A program made the translations under genes and the position numbers. Below are positions 15,764-23,392 of a DNA stretch of 64,000 nucleotides, one piece after another; within the stretch, counting starts at the first letter, position 1; every line of letters starts with the position of its first letter. Source of the DNA: Streptomyces peucetius (GTDB lineage Bacteria; Actinomycetota; Actinomycetes; Streptomycetales; Streptomycetaceae); contig NZ_CP107567.1 in NCBI RefSeq assembly GCF_025854275.1, positions 3,906,001 to 3,970,000 on the forward strand. The letters are read 5' to 3'. The notes beneath the pieces are model-generated. The model was not told the DNA's origin. It did not search any database and was given only the letters and a program-made list of their open reading frames with translations.

Positions 15764-15802
15764 GAAGAGAAGCCCCGGGCTTACAGCCTGGGGCTTCTCT
15801 TC
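15764..15802. terminator. Intrinsic-type terminator of the GntR/small-protein operon
   Basis: GAAGAGAAGCCCCGGGC pairs with GCCTGGGGCTTCTCTTC around a 5-nt loop, a 17-bp stem with one G-T pair. Confidence 0.8.
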
Positions 15803-16519
15803 TTGGACCGGTACGCCATTTGCTGGGTGAGCTGGGGCGACACCCGCTTTGTAAGTTCGCTCCATCCGCGGCAGACACACGAAGTCAGGCGGTTGCATCG
15901 TCTACCGGCAGCTACGCAGGACCGCTGACATCCGCCACTGTTGATGTCAGCGGTGGATGTCAGCCCGCGCCACGAACGCTGGACTCAGCCCGGCACTGCT
16001 GCACCCGTCATCAAGGCGAAGCAAGCCCCGCCAACGACGCCTTCACAGAAGCCAGCAACCATCTGTCGACCAGCAACCATCAGGGAAGCCACCATAGCCA
16101 TCACCCTCTCGCACACGGTCTGAGACGTTCCGGCACGGTTGGAGCGAGCAACGCGACGGCACACAAGTGCCACGAGTGCACACAGTCCGGAACCCAGCAG
16201 TGCTGGGCTCAGTCCAGCGTCGCGTCAGTATCGCAGCAATGGATCCAGCCTTGTCCAGGCCTGATTGTTGCCACGCCGGCGGTGGCTTGCCTTGCATGGT
16301 GGACTTCTTCGTCCCGAAGCAACTTGGGTGGGGACTCTGCCTTGGACCGGTGTGTCTCTCAGCTGCGCCGATGGTCCGCAGACGTTCGCCCTCGTCCGCC
16401 GCTGTTCGTTGGCGTTGTCACGCAGTTAGACACTCATCCATCGCCGCTGCTCCTCACCCGACGCTTGAGGTCCTCACCGACAGGACCGGCGAGATGCTGA
16501 CCAGGTGGGGCCGGCGGAT
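15803..16519. other. Non-coding stretch with a GCTGACATCC repeat cluster
   Basis: No frame here shows coding character or a ribosome-binding site. The only clear structure is at 15924-15964: GCTGACATCC facing GGATGTCAGC, with a third direct copy of GATGTCAGC between them. The rest appears to be eroded accessory DNA between the operon terminator and the Imm10-like gene. Confidence 0.5.
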
Positions 16520-16939
16520 TCAGACTCCGATCACGATCGGCAGCGCGTCGGGTCGGCCGTAGGCGAGGATGCGCGTGAGTGCCTCTGTCATGCGAGCTAT
16601 GTCCTCGGCTGGCGCATGCAGGACTGCCTCCACTACCGGGTCATCCAAGTACAGGTCTTCGAGGTATGCGGGGTCGAATGTGACCCGCAGGACATTCCCT
16701 TCCAGCTCCACCGTGCGCACGCATCCGTACGCGGTGTTCTGGTCGGGAGTGACAACGCAGTACGAGTCGCAGCCGGTGCGGATGTCCTGTTCGTCTGGTT
16801 CCTCGAAGCCACCTTGAAACTCGAGCGCGAAGCTCTCTTCGTCTTCTGACTCGGCAACGCCGGCAGTCGGGACGTAGATGTCCGGCGGCTGCTTCTCCTG
16901 CCACCCGTAGGCGATGTTCGCAATAAATCTGTATGTCAC
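16520..16939 (-). CDS. Imm10-family immunity protein (orphan)
   Basis: A 139-aa acidic protein from GTG 16939. The blocks ESFALEFQGGFEEPDEQD, DSYCVVTPDQNTAYGCV and AEDIARMTEALTRILAYG correspond to what I recall of Imm10, a family that neutralises contact-dependent or polymorphic toxins. No toxin gene or RHS/WXG-type gene is visible beside it, so it would be an orphan immunity gene protecting against relatives. Two repeat-delimited small genes lie downstream on the opposite strand. Assignment is by pattern memory only. Confidence 0.62.
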   Translation of the reverse strand: MTYRFIANIAYGWQEKQPPDIYVPTAGVAESEDEESFALEFQGGFEEPDEQDIRTGCDSYCVVTPDQNTAYGCVRTVELEGNVLRVTFDPAYLEDLYLDDPVVEAVLHAPAEDIARMTEALTRILAYGRPDALPIVIGV

Positions 16940-16973
16940 ACGCGTGTTCTACCAGGCTGCGGCTGACCCTCAG

Positions 16974-17155
16974 AGGTCGGTGGAGTCTCAATGGTCGAGC
17001 CAAGCGGGGCCAGCCTGCTCTGCTGCCCTTGTTTGGGAGACCACGGATGCGGATGGCTCGCTGGGGGTTCTCTGACCTGCGCCCCACTGGCTGAACGACC
17101 GCTGTTCCCCGTGGTTCCCGCTGCTGCGGTTCACACCGGGCACGCCTCGGGCACG
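16974..17155. repeat. Repeat A: ~185-bp imperfect direct repeat before a small gene
   Basis: It begins AGGTCGGTGGAGTCTCAATG and ends with GGGCACG-CCTC-GGGCACG. It aligns along its length with repeat B (17404-17590), including GATGCGGATG, CTGACCTGCG and GTTCCCCGTGG in the same order. A small membrane-protein gene follows at 17214. Confidence 0.68.
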
Positions 17156-17213
17156 TACATGGTGGCCGATCCACCAACTCTCCTATGCTGTGTCGGCCTG
17201 AGTGGGGGGCTCC

Positions 17214-17396
17214 ATGCACGGACGAACCGTTCTGATCGCGGGTGGCTGCATCGCCATCGGCGCGGCCTGCGTCGCGTTGCTGTACTTCGCGGTGCCCAGC
17301 GTTCCCCTGGCGCTCGCTGTCGTCATCGGGTTCTGGCCCAGTGTGCTGATTCTTGTGCGGCAGCGCTTGCGGGGCACATCTCGCGACCGGGACTGA
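17214..17396 (+). CDS. Small membrane protein (60 aa) in repeat-delimited cassette
   Basis: ATG 17214 follows a G-rich ribosome-binding site. The 60-aa product has two predicted helices (VLIAGGCIAIGAACVALLYF and VPLALAVVIGFWPSVLILV) and a basic tail (RQRLRGTSRDRD). It is framed by repeat A upstream and repeat B, which starts 7 bp after its stop. Function unknown; a holin, immunity or toxin-like role cannot be excluded or supported. Confidence 0.6.
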   Translation: MHGRTVLIAGGCIAIGAACVALLYFAVPSVPLALAVVIGFWPSVLILVRQRLRGTSRDRD

Positions 17397-17403
17397 CGCA
17401 CCA

Positions 17404-17590
17404 AGGTCGGTGGAGTCTCAATGACTGAGTCAAGCATCGTCGGCCAGGCGTGGAGCACTTCTTTGGAAGACGCCGTATGCGGATGCCTGCTGGCCTGCGG
17501 ACACGCTGACCTGCGAGGGAGCGGGGTTGTGGCTGTCGTTCCCCGTGGCTCCCCTTTGGGCTCCGGTTGATCGGGCACGCGAAGGGCACG
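17404..17590. repeat. Repeat B: second copy of the ~185-bp direct repeat
   Basis: It starts AGGTCGGTGGAGTCTCAATG, identical to repeat A for 20 bases, and ends GGGCACG-CGAA-GGGCACG (17573-17590). A 110-aa gene starts 13 bp later. Confidence 0.68.
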
Positions 17591-17603
17591 CGATGCTGAC
17601 GTC

Positions 17604-17936
17604 ATGACACGTGATCGGCTCGCCGCCGCCTTGGCTCTGAATGGCAGCGGCTCGGCGCGGGAAGCTCGCACCCTGTTGCTCGACGGTGCTGACTTCACCT
17701 GGCTGTCGGACGGGCACAAGACGATCTCCGCGCACAGGTTCTGGGACACATGGTCCTGGCGACTTGAAGTGATGCGCGACACAGGCGTCACGCCACGGTC
17801 GGGGCTTGCCGAGGCTGTTGATCAGCTTCGAGCCGCTGGTGATACTCAAACGCATCTCGCCACCATCGTGGGGACTGGGGGCCGGTTCACGGTCTTTCTC
17901 TCGGCCGATCTGGCGACCTGCATTGCCTGCATGTGA
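17604..17936 (+). CDS. Hypothetical protein (110 aa) in repeat-delimited cassette
   Basis: ATG 17604 gives a soluble 110-aa protein (MTRDRLAAALALNGSGSARE, DGADFTWLSDGHKTISAHRF, GLAEAVDQLRAAGD). I recognise no family. It lies between repeat B and the 166-bp inverted-repeat element, whose GGTCGGTGGAG end begins 23 bp after the stop. The arrangement repeats that of the preceding gene. Confidence 0.55.
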   Translation: MTRDRLAAALALNGSGSAREARTLLLDGADFTWLSDGHKTISAHRFWDTWSWRLEVMRDTGVTPRSGLAEAVDQLRAAGDTQTHLATIVGTGGRFTVFLSADLATCIACM

Positions 17937-17959
17937 GCGGAGCGGTGGGCAGGGATCAA

Positions 17960-18126
17960 GGTCGGTGGAGCGGCTTTGGGCGGGAGCTGCCATGGGGCGA
18001 GAGATCGGGGCCCGTACGCTGGTCAGCGAAATCGGGCAGTCTGTGGACCTGCCCGCTCAAGCCCGATGTGGGCCCCGATCTTCGAGGCTCGCCCCATGGT
18101 GGCTGCCTAAAGCCGTGGAGCCGACC
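17960..18126. repeat. 166-bp inverted-repeat element, copy 1 (MITE-like)
   Basis: Termini GGTCGGTGGAGCGGCTTT and, inverted, GGTCGGCTCCACGGCTTT. Long imperfect arms continue with GCCATGGGGCGAG and ATCGGGGCCC on both sides. The centre holds a perfect hairpin, CGGGCAG...CTGCCCG. Near-identical copies occur at 43695-45545 (split by IS1380) and, truncated, at 40681. Confidence 0.78.
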
Positions 18127-18178
18127 GCCCCAGCCACAGCGGGCCCCTCCACCGTCAACCCTTCGCCGTTTCGGCGTG

Positions 18179-18239
18179 CGGCCGGCGGGTCGGGTCGCGC
18201 CGGGCGAAGACAGTGGCGCGGGCCGACCCGCCGGGCCGC
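18179..18239. terminator. Long GC-rich inverted repeat downstream of the Nudix gene
   Basis: GCGGCCGGCGGGTCGG pairs with CCGACCCGCCGGGCCGC around a ~28-nt internal region that itself contains CGCGCC/GGCGCG. It lies past the 3' end of the minus-strand Nudix gene and could terminate it. Confidence 0.5.
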
Positions 18240-18290
18240 GCGCTGCCGCGCCGTGCGCGGCAGAAGCGCCTTGATCGAGTAGAGAAACTC

Positions 18291-18746
18291 TTACCGCGCT
18301 TGGATCAACTGCTTGCCGTCATGGCTCCGGACATGGGGCCCGTGCCCGTCCAGCGCATCAAGCAGGCGCACCGCGTAGACCTCGGCCATCCGCTCTCGGA
18401 CCTCATCAGGAGTGAGCCAGTCAACTGCCGTTGACTCTGCAGAGGTTCGTTCAACACCGCCGGACGGCTTGCATCGGAAGACCAGGGCGACGATGCCACG
18501 CGTCGTGTTCTTGTAGACCCCGGTGAGCTCGTCCACCTCGACCCGGATGCCCGTTTCTTCCCAGACCTCGCGGGCCACTCCGTCTTCCGGGGCCTCGGTG
18601 AGCTCGAGCACGCCGCCCGGGAGCTCCCACGTTCCGTTGTCGGCTCGGCGGATCGCCAGGAGTCGCCCGTCCTCGCGCACGACTGCTCCCGCGACGGACA
18701 CGGAGTGCAGTGGCGTTGACTGGGTCTCTCGGGCGCTGTTACTCAT
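18291..18746 (-). CDS. Nudix hydrolase (Pif-like) of the integrative element
   Basis: A 151-aa protein from ATG 18746. The Nudix box is complete (GGVLELTEAPEDGV then AREVWEETGI, matching G-x5-E-x7-REUxEExGU). In pSAM2 the immunity factor Pif, which blocks redundant transfer between element carriers, is a Nudix protein encoded beside korSA; this gene sits divergently beside a KorSA-like gene, so the same role is likely. The operator ACTCATGTACAGGAGC overlaps its start codon, and no Shine-Dalgarno sequence is seen, so the message may be leaderless and directly repressed. Confidence 0.82.
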   Translation of the reverse strand: MSNSARETQSTPLHSVSVAGAVVREDGRLLAIRRADNGTWELPGGVLELTEAPEDGVAREVWEETGIRVEVDELTGVYKNTTRGIVALVFRCKPSGGVERTSAESTAVDWLTPDEVRERMAEVYAVRLLDALDGHGPHVRSHDGKQLIQAR

Positions 18747-18756
18747 GTACAGGAGC
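18741..18756. promoter_or_regulatory. KorSA-type operator 1
   Basis: ACTCATGTACAGGAGC, the same 16-bp motif as the sites at 19609 and 19645, lies between the divergent Nudix and GntR genes. Confidence 0.68.
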
Positions 18757-18776
18757 ATAGGAGAGTGAGAAGGACT

Positions 18777-19556
18777 ATGGGAACAGCCGTAGGAGGTGGG
18801 AGGGCCGTACCTCGGTACGTTCAGATCGCCGACGAGATCATTCAGCAGATCCGGGCAGGCGTCCTCAAGCCTGGTGACCTGGTGCCGAGTGAATCCGAGC
18901 TGGTGGAGCGCTATGGCGTTTCCGGCGGCACCATTCGTAAGGCCATGGTGGAGGTCCGGGCCAGCGGGCTCGTGGACACCCGCCACGGCAAGGGCTCGAT
19001 CGTGAAGGACCGGCCGCCCGTGCGGCTGCGCTCCTCGGACCGGTTCCGGGCCTCGCATCGCCGCGGCGGTAAGGCCGCGTATCTGGCCGAGTCGGCCCAG
19101 TCCGGCGCCACGGCCAAAGTGAGCGTCCTCTACATCGGCCCGATGGAAGCCCCCGAGGACATCACCGAAAGGCTCGACGTTCCCGCCGGCACTCAGGTCC
19201 TCGCCAGGCGGCGGCTCTACTTCCGCAACGGCGTCCCCGTCGAGACGGCCACCTCGTACCTGCCGTGGGACGTGGTCAAGGACATCCCCGAACTGTTCGC
19301 CGAGAACCCCGGCCCCGGCGGCATCTACGCCCGCCTGGAGGACGACGGCCATACCTTCGCCGAGTTCGTCGAGACGCTGACAGCGCGCCCGGCCGCCAAG
19401 GCTGAGGCATCCGAACTGGCGCTGAGCCCCGGCGCACCCGTCGTGCACCTCCTCCGTAACGCAGTCACCGAAGCTGGTCGCGTGGTGGAGGTCTGCGACA
19501 CCCTCATGGCCGCTGACCAGTTCGTTTTCGAGTACCGCATCCCCGCGGCCGACTGA
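18777..19556 (+). CDS. KorSA-like GntR/UTRA repressor of the integrative element
   Basis: A 259-aa GntR regulator. The winged helix is at about residues 10-75 (QIADEIIQQIRAGVLKPGD, VSGGTIRKAMVEVRASGL, TRHGKGSIVKD); the UTRA domain is at about 100-255 (RRLYFRNGVPVETATSYLP, GAPVVHLLRNAVTEAGRVVE). In pSAM2 KorSA represses its own promoter and pra, keeping the element integrated. Matching 16-bp motifs lie before this gene, over the Nudix start and twice before the tra operon. ATG 18777 (GAAGGA upstream) is used; GTG 18765 is possible. Confidence 0.88.
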   Translation: MGTAVGGGRAVPRYVQIADEIIQQIRAGVLKPGDLVPSESELVERYGVSGGTIRKAMVEVRASGLVDTRHGKGSIVKDRPPVRLRSSDRFRASHRRGGKAAYLAESAQSGATAKVSVLYIGPMEAPEDITERLDVPAGTQVLARRRLYFRNGVPVETATSYLPWDVVKDIPELFAENPGPGGIYARLEDDGHTFAEFVETLTARPAAKAEASELALSPGAPVVHLLRNAVTEAGRVVEVCDTLMAADQFVFEYRIPAAD

Positions 19557-19608
19557 CGCTCGCTCAACTCTTCTCAACCCGCCGGGACTTCTTCGCCCTG
19601 GCGGGTTG

Positions 19609-19660
19609 ACTCATGTATAGGAGTCGTGCACTCTTCTTCCTGTCACTCATATACATGAGT
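19609..19660. promoter_or_regulatory. KorSA-type operators 2 and 3 before the transfer operon
   Basis: ACTCATGTATAGGAGT (19609-19624) and ACTCATATACATGAGT (19645-19660, perfect 6-bp arms). Centres are 36 bp apart, and they lie 35-85 bp before the GTG at 19695. A TTGACT at 19605-19610 overlapping site 2 is a possible -35 box. Confidence 0.72.
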
Positions 19661-19694
19661 GACAGAGTCCAGCACTTCTAGAGGAGTGATCTCT

Positions 19695-20051
19695 GTGCGT
19701 CAGATCCCCGTCGACACCTCCGCCGCCTCCGTGATGGTGGCCCAGCCCCCGCAGCCCAAGGTGAAGGACCGCCGTACCGGCGAGCGCGCGATGGACGCCG
19801 AGTCCGGTGCCGCGCTGTCGACCGTGGACGTGATGTTCGCGGCGAACGGCGAGGTGGAGATCCTGACCGTGACCGTGCCGGAGAACAGCATCTCCGGTGA
19901 GCTGGTCATGGGTACGCCGGTCGCGATCACGGGCCTGATCGCCCGGCCGTGGGAGAACGAGTTCAACGGGCAGCGCCGTCACGGCATCGCCTTCCGCGCC
20001 GTCGCCGTCACGTCGCTGGTCGAGTCCGCCGCGAAGCCGAAGGCGGCCTGA
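19695..20051 (+). CDS. SCO3933-family regulatory protein of the integrative element
   Basis: A 118-aa soluble protein from GTG 19695 (GAGGAG 8 nt upstream). It starts MRQIPVDTSAASVMVAQPPQ and contains VDVMFAANGEVEILTVTVPE and GLIARPWENEFNGQRRHGIA, a conserved pattern in proteins placed directly before the FtsK-like transfer gene of AICEs and commonly called SCO3933-family. Its stop lies 2 bp before the tra start. It is predicted to be under KorSA-type control from the two operators upstream. Confidence 0.75.
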   Translation: MRQIPVDTSAASVMVAQPPQPKVKDRRTGERAMDAESGAALSTVDVMFAANGEVEILTVTVPENSISGELVMGTPVAITGLIARPWENEFNGQRRHGIAFRAVAVTSLVESAAKPKAA

Positions 20052-20053
20052 CA

Positions 20054-21412
20054 ATGACCGGCTTCACGGTCGCGCTCCTGGTGGTCGTCGCCGTCGCGGG
20101 TCTCCTGCGGTGGCGGCGCCCCGCCTGGTACTGGTTGACCTTCGGCGTCACCCTCGCCGTGCTGCGGGTCCTGGTCCGCTACACCTCGGTCATGGAAGCG
20201 TGCGGGCTGACCGTCCCGCCACCGCGCTGGCGGCTCGCCATCGCCCGAATGGCCGGCCGCCCGGCTCCCGAGTCGCGTGCACCGCGCATCCTGCGGCTCC
20301 GCCCGACCCGTACCGGCCTGGTGCTACGGCTGGGGCTTCGACCTGGTCAGGACGCCTTCGACGTGGCCGCCTCGTGCGACCGGCTTCGGCACTCGTTCGC
20401 CATGTACGGCGTCACCTCGCGTGAGATCCGCTCGGGTGTGGTCGAGCTGCGGATGACCGGCTACGACGTCCTGGCCCGGGTGCAGATGCCCGCCAAGCTC
20501 GACGGCGTGCCGATGCGCGTTCCTGTGGCTCTGCGCGAGGACGGAGCCGTCCACTACCGCGACTACCGCACCTGCCCGCACGCCCTGACCGTCGGGGCCA
20601 CGAAGTCCGGCAAGTCCGTCTACCAGCGCAACCTGGTCGCCGAACTCGCCGCCGAAAACGTGGCCTTGGTCGGCATCGACTGCAAGCAAGGAGTGGAGCT
20701 GTTCCCACTGGCCCGCCGGTTCTCCGCGCTGGCCGACAACCCCGACACCGCCGCCGACCTCCTCGACGCACTCGTCACGCACATGGAGGGCGTCTACCAA
20801 CTGATCCGCGCCGACCAGCGCATCACCGCCGACATCCCCGACGCAGAGATCGCAGCCGACATCTGGGACCTCCCGGCCCATTTGCGGCCGACCCCGATCG
20901 TCCTGCTCGTCGACGAGGTCGCCGAACTCGCCCTGTTCGCCACCAAGGAAGAGGAGAAGCGCCGGGACCGCATCATCACCGCGCTCGCCCGCCTCGCCCA
21001 GCTCGGCCGCGCCGCCGGCATCTATCTGGAGATCTGCGGACAGCGCTTCGGCTCCGAACTCGGCAAGGGCATCACCATGCTCCGCGCCCAGCTCACCGCC
21101 CGCACCGCCCACCGCGTCAACGACGAAACCTCCGCCAACATGGCCTTCGGCGACATCGCCCCCGACGCCGTCCTGGCCGCCATCTCCATCCCGACCGACA
21201 CACCCGGCCTCGCCGTCACCGGCGACTCGACCGGCGGCTGGGCCCGCATCCGCACCCCACACACCTCGATGCGCCAGGCCGTCAACGCCTGCAACCGGCA
21301 CGCCCACCGCACCCCCGAGCTGCCCAGCCTCGCCGCCTTCCGGCCCGAGCTGCCGCCCACGGTCTCGCTCGTCAAAATCCCGGCCCAGGCAGAGGCACCC
21401 GCCTCCGCCTGA
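20054..21412 (+). CDS. tra: TraSA-type FtsK/SpoIIIE DNA translocase (conjugal transfer)
   Basis: A 452-aa protein with one or two N-terminal membrane helices (VALLVVVAVAGLLRW) and a RecA-like motor. Walker A is GATKSGKSVYQ near residue 184 and Walker B is IVLLVDEVAELAL near residue 284. One hexameric FtsK-like protein moves double-stranded DNA between Streptomyces hyphae, which distinguishes AICE transfer from type IV secretion. It is shorter at the C-terminus than chromosomal FtsK and no gamma winged-helix domain is obvious. Starts 2 bp after the preceding stop. Confidence 0.92.
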   Translation: MTGFTVALLVVVAVAGLLRWRRPAWYWLTFGVTLAVLRVLVRYTSVMEACGLTVPPPRWRLAIARMAGRPAPESRAPRILRLRPTRTGLVLRLGLRPGQDAFDVAASCDRLRHSFAMYGVTSREIRSGVVELRMTGYDVLARVQMPAKLDGVPMRVPVALREDGAVHYRDYRTCPHALTVGATKSGKSVYQRNLVAELAAENVALVGIDCKQGVELFPLARRFSALADNPDTAADLLDALVTHMEGVYQLIRADQRITADIPDAEIAADIWDLPAHLRPTPIVLLVDEVAELALFATKEEEKRRDRIITALARLAQLGRAAGIYLEICGQRFGSELGKGITMLRAQLTARTAHRVNDETSANMAFGDIAPDAVLAAISIPTDTPGLAVTGDSTGGWARIRTPHTSMRQAVNACNRHAHRTPELPSLAAFRPELPPTVSLVKIPAQAEAPASA

Positions 21413-21501
21413 CCCGCCCCCGCATCCCGGTCGGCGCGACCACCTCGCACCAGCTCCCTACCCCCGCCATGCCCAAAACGCCCTGCAAAGGAGGTGAAGA
21501 C

Positions 21502-22164
21502 ATGACCCGCTCACTCCGCATCGACGCCGTCCTGGTGCAAGCCGTGATCGCCGGGGCCCTGTCCTTCGCCCACCTGCACGACCTCGCCGCCGCTGCCGGA
21601 CAGACCGGATGGAAGGCATGGGCCTACCCCGTCTCCGTCGACCTGCTCCTGGTCGCCGCCTGGCGCCGCCTCCGCAACGACGGACCCTCCCGGCTCGCCT
21701 GGTGCTGGTTCCTGATCGCCCTGGTCGCCTCACTCGGCGCGAACGTCGCCAGCGCCGGATTCCTCGACCTCCAGCACCCACCCGCCTGGCTGCGCTTCGG
21801 CATCGCGGGATGGCCCGCCCTCGCCTTCCTCGGCGGCACCCTCCTCGCCCACTCACCCGCCGCGACCGACCCCGCCCATGACTCGGAGCCGACTCCCGAG
21901 CCGGTCGAGGTCGTGCCGGCCGAAGCCGCCCCCGCCTCTGAGCCCGAGCCGGTCGAACCTTCGGAACCTGCTCCGGCCCTGACCGCCGCTGAGCCTGCTG
22001 TCGCTCCGGCTCCGCCGGTCCCGGCCGCGCTGGTCGACCACGCCCGCAAGGTCGCCGACGACCACCACGCCCGGACCGGCACACCCATCGACACCGACAC
22101 CCTGCGCGCCCGCCTCGGCGTCCCCGCCCCGATGGCCGACGCCATCGCCGCCCAACTCGCCTGA
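21502..22164 (+). CDS. SpdB-like DUF2637 membrane protein (plasmid spread)
   Basis: A 220-aa protein from ATG 21502 with an exemplary ribosome-binding site (AAAGGAGGTG). Four hydrophobic segments (about residues 8-30, 42-58, 68-90, 100-118; VDLLLVAAWRRLRNDG, LIALVASLGANVASAGFLDL) fit DUF2637. A Pro/Glu/Ala-rich linker and a C-terminal helical tail (ARLGVPAPMADAIAAQLA) with helix-turn-helix-like character follow. Spd proteins assist spreading of the element between hyphal compartments after the Tra step. Confidence 0.82.
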   Translation: MTRSLRIDAVLVQAVIAGALSFAHLHDLAAAAGQTGWKAWAYPVSVDLLLVAAWRRLRNDGPSRLAWCWFLIALVASLGANVASAGFLDLQHPPAWLRFGIAGWPALAFLGGTLLAHSPAATDPAHDSEPTPEPVEVVPAEAAPASEPEPVEPSEPAPALTAAEPAVAPAPPVPAALVDHARKVADDHHARTGTPIDTDTLRARLGVPAPMADAIAAQLA

Positions 22165-22182
22165 CTAGGAAGGGAGAAACCC

Positions 22183-22377
22183 GTGACCCGTGACCCCGCC
22201 GGCCTGACCGCCGCCGACTACCTCGACAGCGCCCGCGAGATGACCGCCGCTGACCGGCCCTACCTCGCCCACCTGCTCGCCGAGGAAGCCGCCCAGCTCA
22301 CCAACGACCAGGCCACCGCCGCCGGTATCCGCGCCACCTACCCCGACCCGACGACCACCCGAACGGAGAGCGACTGA
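22183..22377 (+). CDS. Small AICE hypothetical protein (64 aa)
   Basis: GTG 22183 follows GGAAGGGAG. The product (LTAADYLDSAREMTAADRPY, LLAEEAAQLTNDQATAAGIR) is helical and acidic. It lies in the spd segment, 18 bp after the SpdB-like gene and 1 bp before the next gene. No family recognised. Confidence 0.65.
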   Translation: MTRDPAGLTAADYLDSAREMTAADRPYLAHLLAEEAAQLTNDQATAAGIRATYPDPTTTRTESD

Positions 22378-22378
22378 C

Positions 22379-22573
22379 ATGCCCGCCCGCGACCACTTCC
22401 ACTCCGTCATGCGGATCGGCCCCGTACAGGTCGGCACCCACCGCGACCGGCACGGCCGCACCAAGCACGCCGCCGTCTGCACCGCCGACCGCTGCGGCTG
22501 GTCCGCCGACTTCTCCAACTCCTCGGCCGCCCAGTTCGCCGCCCGCACCCACCGCTGCCGCATCTCCGACTGA
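22379..22573 (+). CDS. Mobile element transfer protein, Cys/His-containing (64 aa)
   Basis: ATG 22379. The 64-aa product (FHSVMRIGPVQVGTHRDRHG, AVCTADRCGWSADFSNSSAA, ARTHRCR) has a C-x5-C...H-x-C pattern that could hold zinc. It matches the small proteins commonly annotated as mobile element transfer protein in AICEs. It is part of the closely spaced spd cluster; its role is inferred only from position. Confidence 0.7.
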   Translation: MPARDHFHSVMRIGPVQVGTHRDRHGRTKHAAVCTADRCGWSADFSNSSAAQFAARTHRCRISD

Positions 22574-22589
22574 ACGGGAGAACACCGCC

Positions 22590-22748
22590 ATGGACGTTCC
22601 GCTCTGGCTCACCCTGATCGTCGTCGGCGCCCTCGGCATCAAGCTCATCCGCCCGCCCTGGTGGCTCGTCGCCGTGCTCCTCCTCGGCGGCTTCCTCCTC
22701 GCCGACAGCCTCCTCGCCCCCGTCATCGACACCGCCATCAGCAAGTAG
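22590..22748 (+). CDS. Small membrane protein (52 aa) of the spd cluster
   Basis: ATG 22590 after AACGGGAGAACACC. The 52-aa product is almost wholly hydrophobic (LTLIVVGALGIKLI, WWLVAVLLLGGFLLADSLL) with two membrane helices. Small membrane proteins of this size are usual in AICE spd regions and are thought to form part of the spreading machinery. It lies 16 bp after and 25 bp before its neighbours on the same strand. Confidence 0.68.
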   Translation: MDVPLWLTLIVVGALGIKLIRPPWWLVAVLLLGGFLLADSLLAPVIDTAISK

Positions 22749-22773
22749 CCCACCGCAGAAAGGAGAAGCACTC

Positions 22774-23109
22774 ATGTTCCGACCGAAGATCCCCACCATG
22801 CCGACCCCGACCGGCATCGTCACCCCGCCCGCCGTCGAGCCGACCGCGATCGTCCAGCACACCCCCGCCCCGGCCCCGGTCCCCGTCGCCCCGGCGGCAC
22901 CGGCGGCACCGGCGGCACCGGCCCGGCCCACGGTCCAGCTCACCCCCGGCACCGCGCTCGCCCTCGTCGGTGGCGGCACCGCTGTCGTCCTGGTCGTCGG
23001 CGCGGTCCTGGTCTCGATGCTCCTGGCGGTCGCCGTCACCGCGGCCTCGGTCGCCGTGTGCGCGCTCGTCGTCCGCTCGCTGATCGCCTCCGAGTACAAG
23101 CGCCGCTGA
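22774..23109 (+). CDS. SpdD-like protein
   Basis: A 111-aa protein from ATG 22774 (GAAAGGAG upstream). A Pro/Ala/Val-rich N-terminal half (residues 1-55; the DNA carries a short CCGGCGGCA reiteration) precedes a hydrophobic C-terminal half (ALVGGGTAVVLVVGAVLVSM, LAVAVTAASVAVCALVV) and a basic end, KRR. This layout is that of SpdD proteins of Streptomyces plasmids and AICEs, which assist intra-mycelial spread. Confidence 0.75.
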   Translation: MFRPKIPTMPTPTGIVTPPAVEPTAIVQHTPAPAPVPVAPAAPAAPAAPARPTVQLTPGTALALVGGGTAVVLVVGAVLVSMLLAVAVTAASVAVCALVVRSLIASEYKRR

Positions 23110-23200
23110 CCGGCCCCCGGGGCGGTCTCAACCGCCAAGTCTCGCCCGCCCCGGAAGCCGTGCCCCAACCCATCGCAAAGGACAAGAAGGGACACCCATC

Positions 23201-23392
23201 ATGGCCCAGCCCACCACCGCCGCGCGGGTCTGCTCGAACTGCGACGGCTTCCCCACCGTTCGCGTGACCCTCGGCGGCCGCGACCGACACGGCAACCTGC
23301 GCACCATCACCGTCCACTGCCCGGCCTGCCACGGCACCGGCGCCCGCCTCGTCCGCCGGCCGATCCCCGCCCGCATCGGGGTGGCCGCGTGA
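23201..23392 (+). CDS. Zinc-ribbon-like small AICE protein (63 aa)
   Basis: ATG 23201. Two Cys pairs, CSNC near residue 11 and CPAC near residue 41, with HGTG after the second, form a DnaJ-like zinc-ribbon pattern. It overlaps the RepSA start by 4 bp (GTGA), so the two are translationally coupled. A role in replication or transfer is inferred from this position only. Confidence 0.7.
   Translation: MAQPTTAARVCSNCDGFPTVRVTLGGRDRHGNLRTITVHCPACHGTGARLVRRPIPARIGVAA

Noticed and set aside
15820..16500. A 226-codon plus-strand frame
   Set aside because: No ribosome-binding site, low-complexity His/Ser/Thr composition, no motif, and it runs through a repeat cluster.
18291..19577. A 428-codon minus-strand frame containing the Nudix domain
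   Set aside because: Only the C-terminal 151 codons have Nudix sequence; the rest is antisense to the KorSA-like gene.
22890..22930. CCGGCGGCA microsatellite as a regulatory repeat
   Set aside because: It lies inside the SpdD-like gene and simply encodes an Ala-Pro stretch.
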